Origin: JAUXIQ01 sp030620925 [NCBI: Nitrospinota bacterium]
GTDB taxonomy: Bacteria; JAUXIQ01
NCBI GenBank assembly: GCA_030620925.1
Contig: JAUXIQ010000149.1
Location: forward strand, 1-5,864
Length of the DNA: 5,864 nt
Reading direction: 5' to 3'
Under the pieces are notes generated by a model. It worked only from the letters and a program-made list of their open reading frames with translations, had not been told where the DNA came from and ran no database searches. Positions 5,459-5,864 of the stretch are shown in pieces. Within the stretch, counting starts at the first letter, position 1. Each line of letters starts with the position of its first letter. Position numbers and translations under genes: made by a program.

Positions 5459-5864
5459 AGAGAGTGGCCCGCAGGTTCGTGCAGGAAGAGTGCAACCCGC
5501 GGGAAGAAGAAATCGAGCGCAATAACGAATTCCCGAAGGAGTTGATGAAAGAGATGGCCAAGAAGGCCGTGGACATAGGCATCTACGCCCTGGACCAGCC
5601 GGCGGAATACGGGGGCGGAGGGGAAGGGCTGATGTGCAGGGTCATGGTGGCGGAGGAATTCGGCCGGACCACAGACGCCTTCGATTTCCTGCACGCCGGC
5701 GGGGACAGCATGATCGCCCGCTACGGAAGCGATGAGCAGAAGGAAAAATATCTCAGGCCGTTGTGCAACGGCGAGATGTTCGTAGCCATCGGGATGACCG
5801 AGCCCGACGCCGGCTCCGACGTGGCCAGCATCCAGACCACCGCCGAGAAAGACGGCGATAACTA
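5422..5864 (+). CDS. Acyl-CoA dehydrogenase, N-terminal part (3' end outside window)
   Basis: The first 147 codons of a flavoprotein of the acyl-CoA dehydrogenase family, about 40 percent of the usual ~380 residues. Family members oxidise an acyl-CoA to the 2,3-enoyl-CoA with FAD and pass electrons to ETF. The visible part is the N-terminal helical domain (~1-118: FVQEECNPREEEIERNNEFP, QPAEYGGGG, HAGGDSMIARYGSDEQKEKYL) and the start of the middle beta domain. That includes the family signature GMTEPDAGSD (124-133), which lines the FAD and substrate site. The catalytic Glu lies in the C-terminal domain and cannot be checked. The ATG at 5422 has AGGAGG five bases upstream (5411-5416). The 162-bp gap after the CinA-like gene, with a promoter-like pair and repeats, suggests separate transcription. 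The chain-length or substrate class cannot be told from this part. Confidence 0.9.
   Translation, partial: MDFAVSEEYRALKRVARRFVQEECNPREEEIERNNEFPKELMKEMAKKAVDIGIYALDQPAEYGGGGEGLMCRVMVAEEFGRTTDAFDFLHAGGDSMIARYGSDEQKEKYLRPLCNGEMFVAIGMTEPDAGSDVASIQTTAEKDGDN

Overview
The window reads as bacterial chromosome from a Gram-negative (diderm) organism. The large outer-membrane secretin of the type IV pilus type, made as a lipoprotein, is the strongest pointer to an outer membrane. Together with a sigma-70-family factor, an archaeal-like eIF-2B-family protein, a one-domain CinA-like protein and an acyl-CoA dehydrogenase, it fits an anaerobic, Desulfobacterota (delta-proteobacteria)-like genome. That placement is inference from gene style, not a phylogeny.

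Layout: (1) 2-379 (+) is the 3' end of a sigma-70-family factor. (2) 414-442 is a hairpin terminator shared with the convergent gene. (3) 510-3128 (-) is a complete PilQ/MshL-type secretin with two AMIN domains. (4) 3129-3388 is a strikingly AT-rich gene-free stretch holding the likely pilQ promoter and a 9-bp-period repeat in the leader. (5) 3389-4306 (-) is an eIF-2B alpha/beta/delta-family protein with a GTG start. (6) 4307-4479 is a divergent control region with a near-consensus sigma-70 promoter and a perfect inverted repeat touching its -35 box. (7) 4480-5259 (+) is a CinA-like MoCF-domain protein. (8) 5260-5421 is a leader region with a possible 46-codon ORF and phased GATTTTC repeats. 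(9) 5422-5864 (+) is the 5' part of an acyl-CoA dehydrogenase that runs off the window.

The genes do not form one pathway. The sigma factor and pilQ are convergent and separately expressed. pilQ seems to be its own transcription unit here: the usual pilMNOP genes are not beside it. The eIF-2B-like and CinA-like genes are divergent and share a 173-bp control region. Both families touch nucleotide/sugar-phosphate chemistry, but a joint role is only a guess. The acyl-CoA dehydrogenase probably starts a fatty-acid or aromatic acyl-CoA degradation unit beyond the window.

I found no CRISPR array, tRNA, rRNA, transposase or obvious new multi-gene system. The points most worth a second look are the palindrome next to the promoter at 4384-4427, the loss of the expected catalytic cysteine in the eIF-2B-like protein, and the repeat-bearing leaders of pilQ and of the acyl-CoA dehydrogenase.
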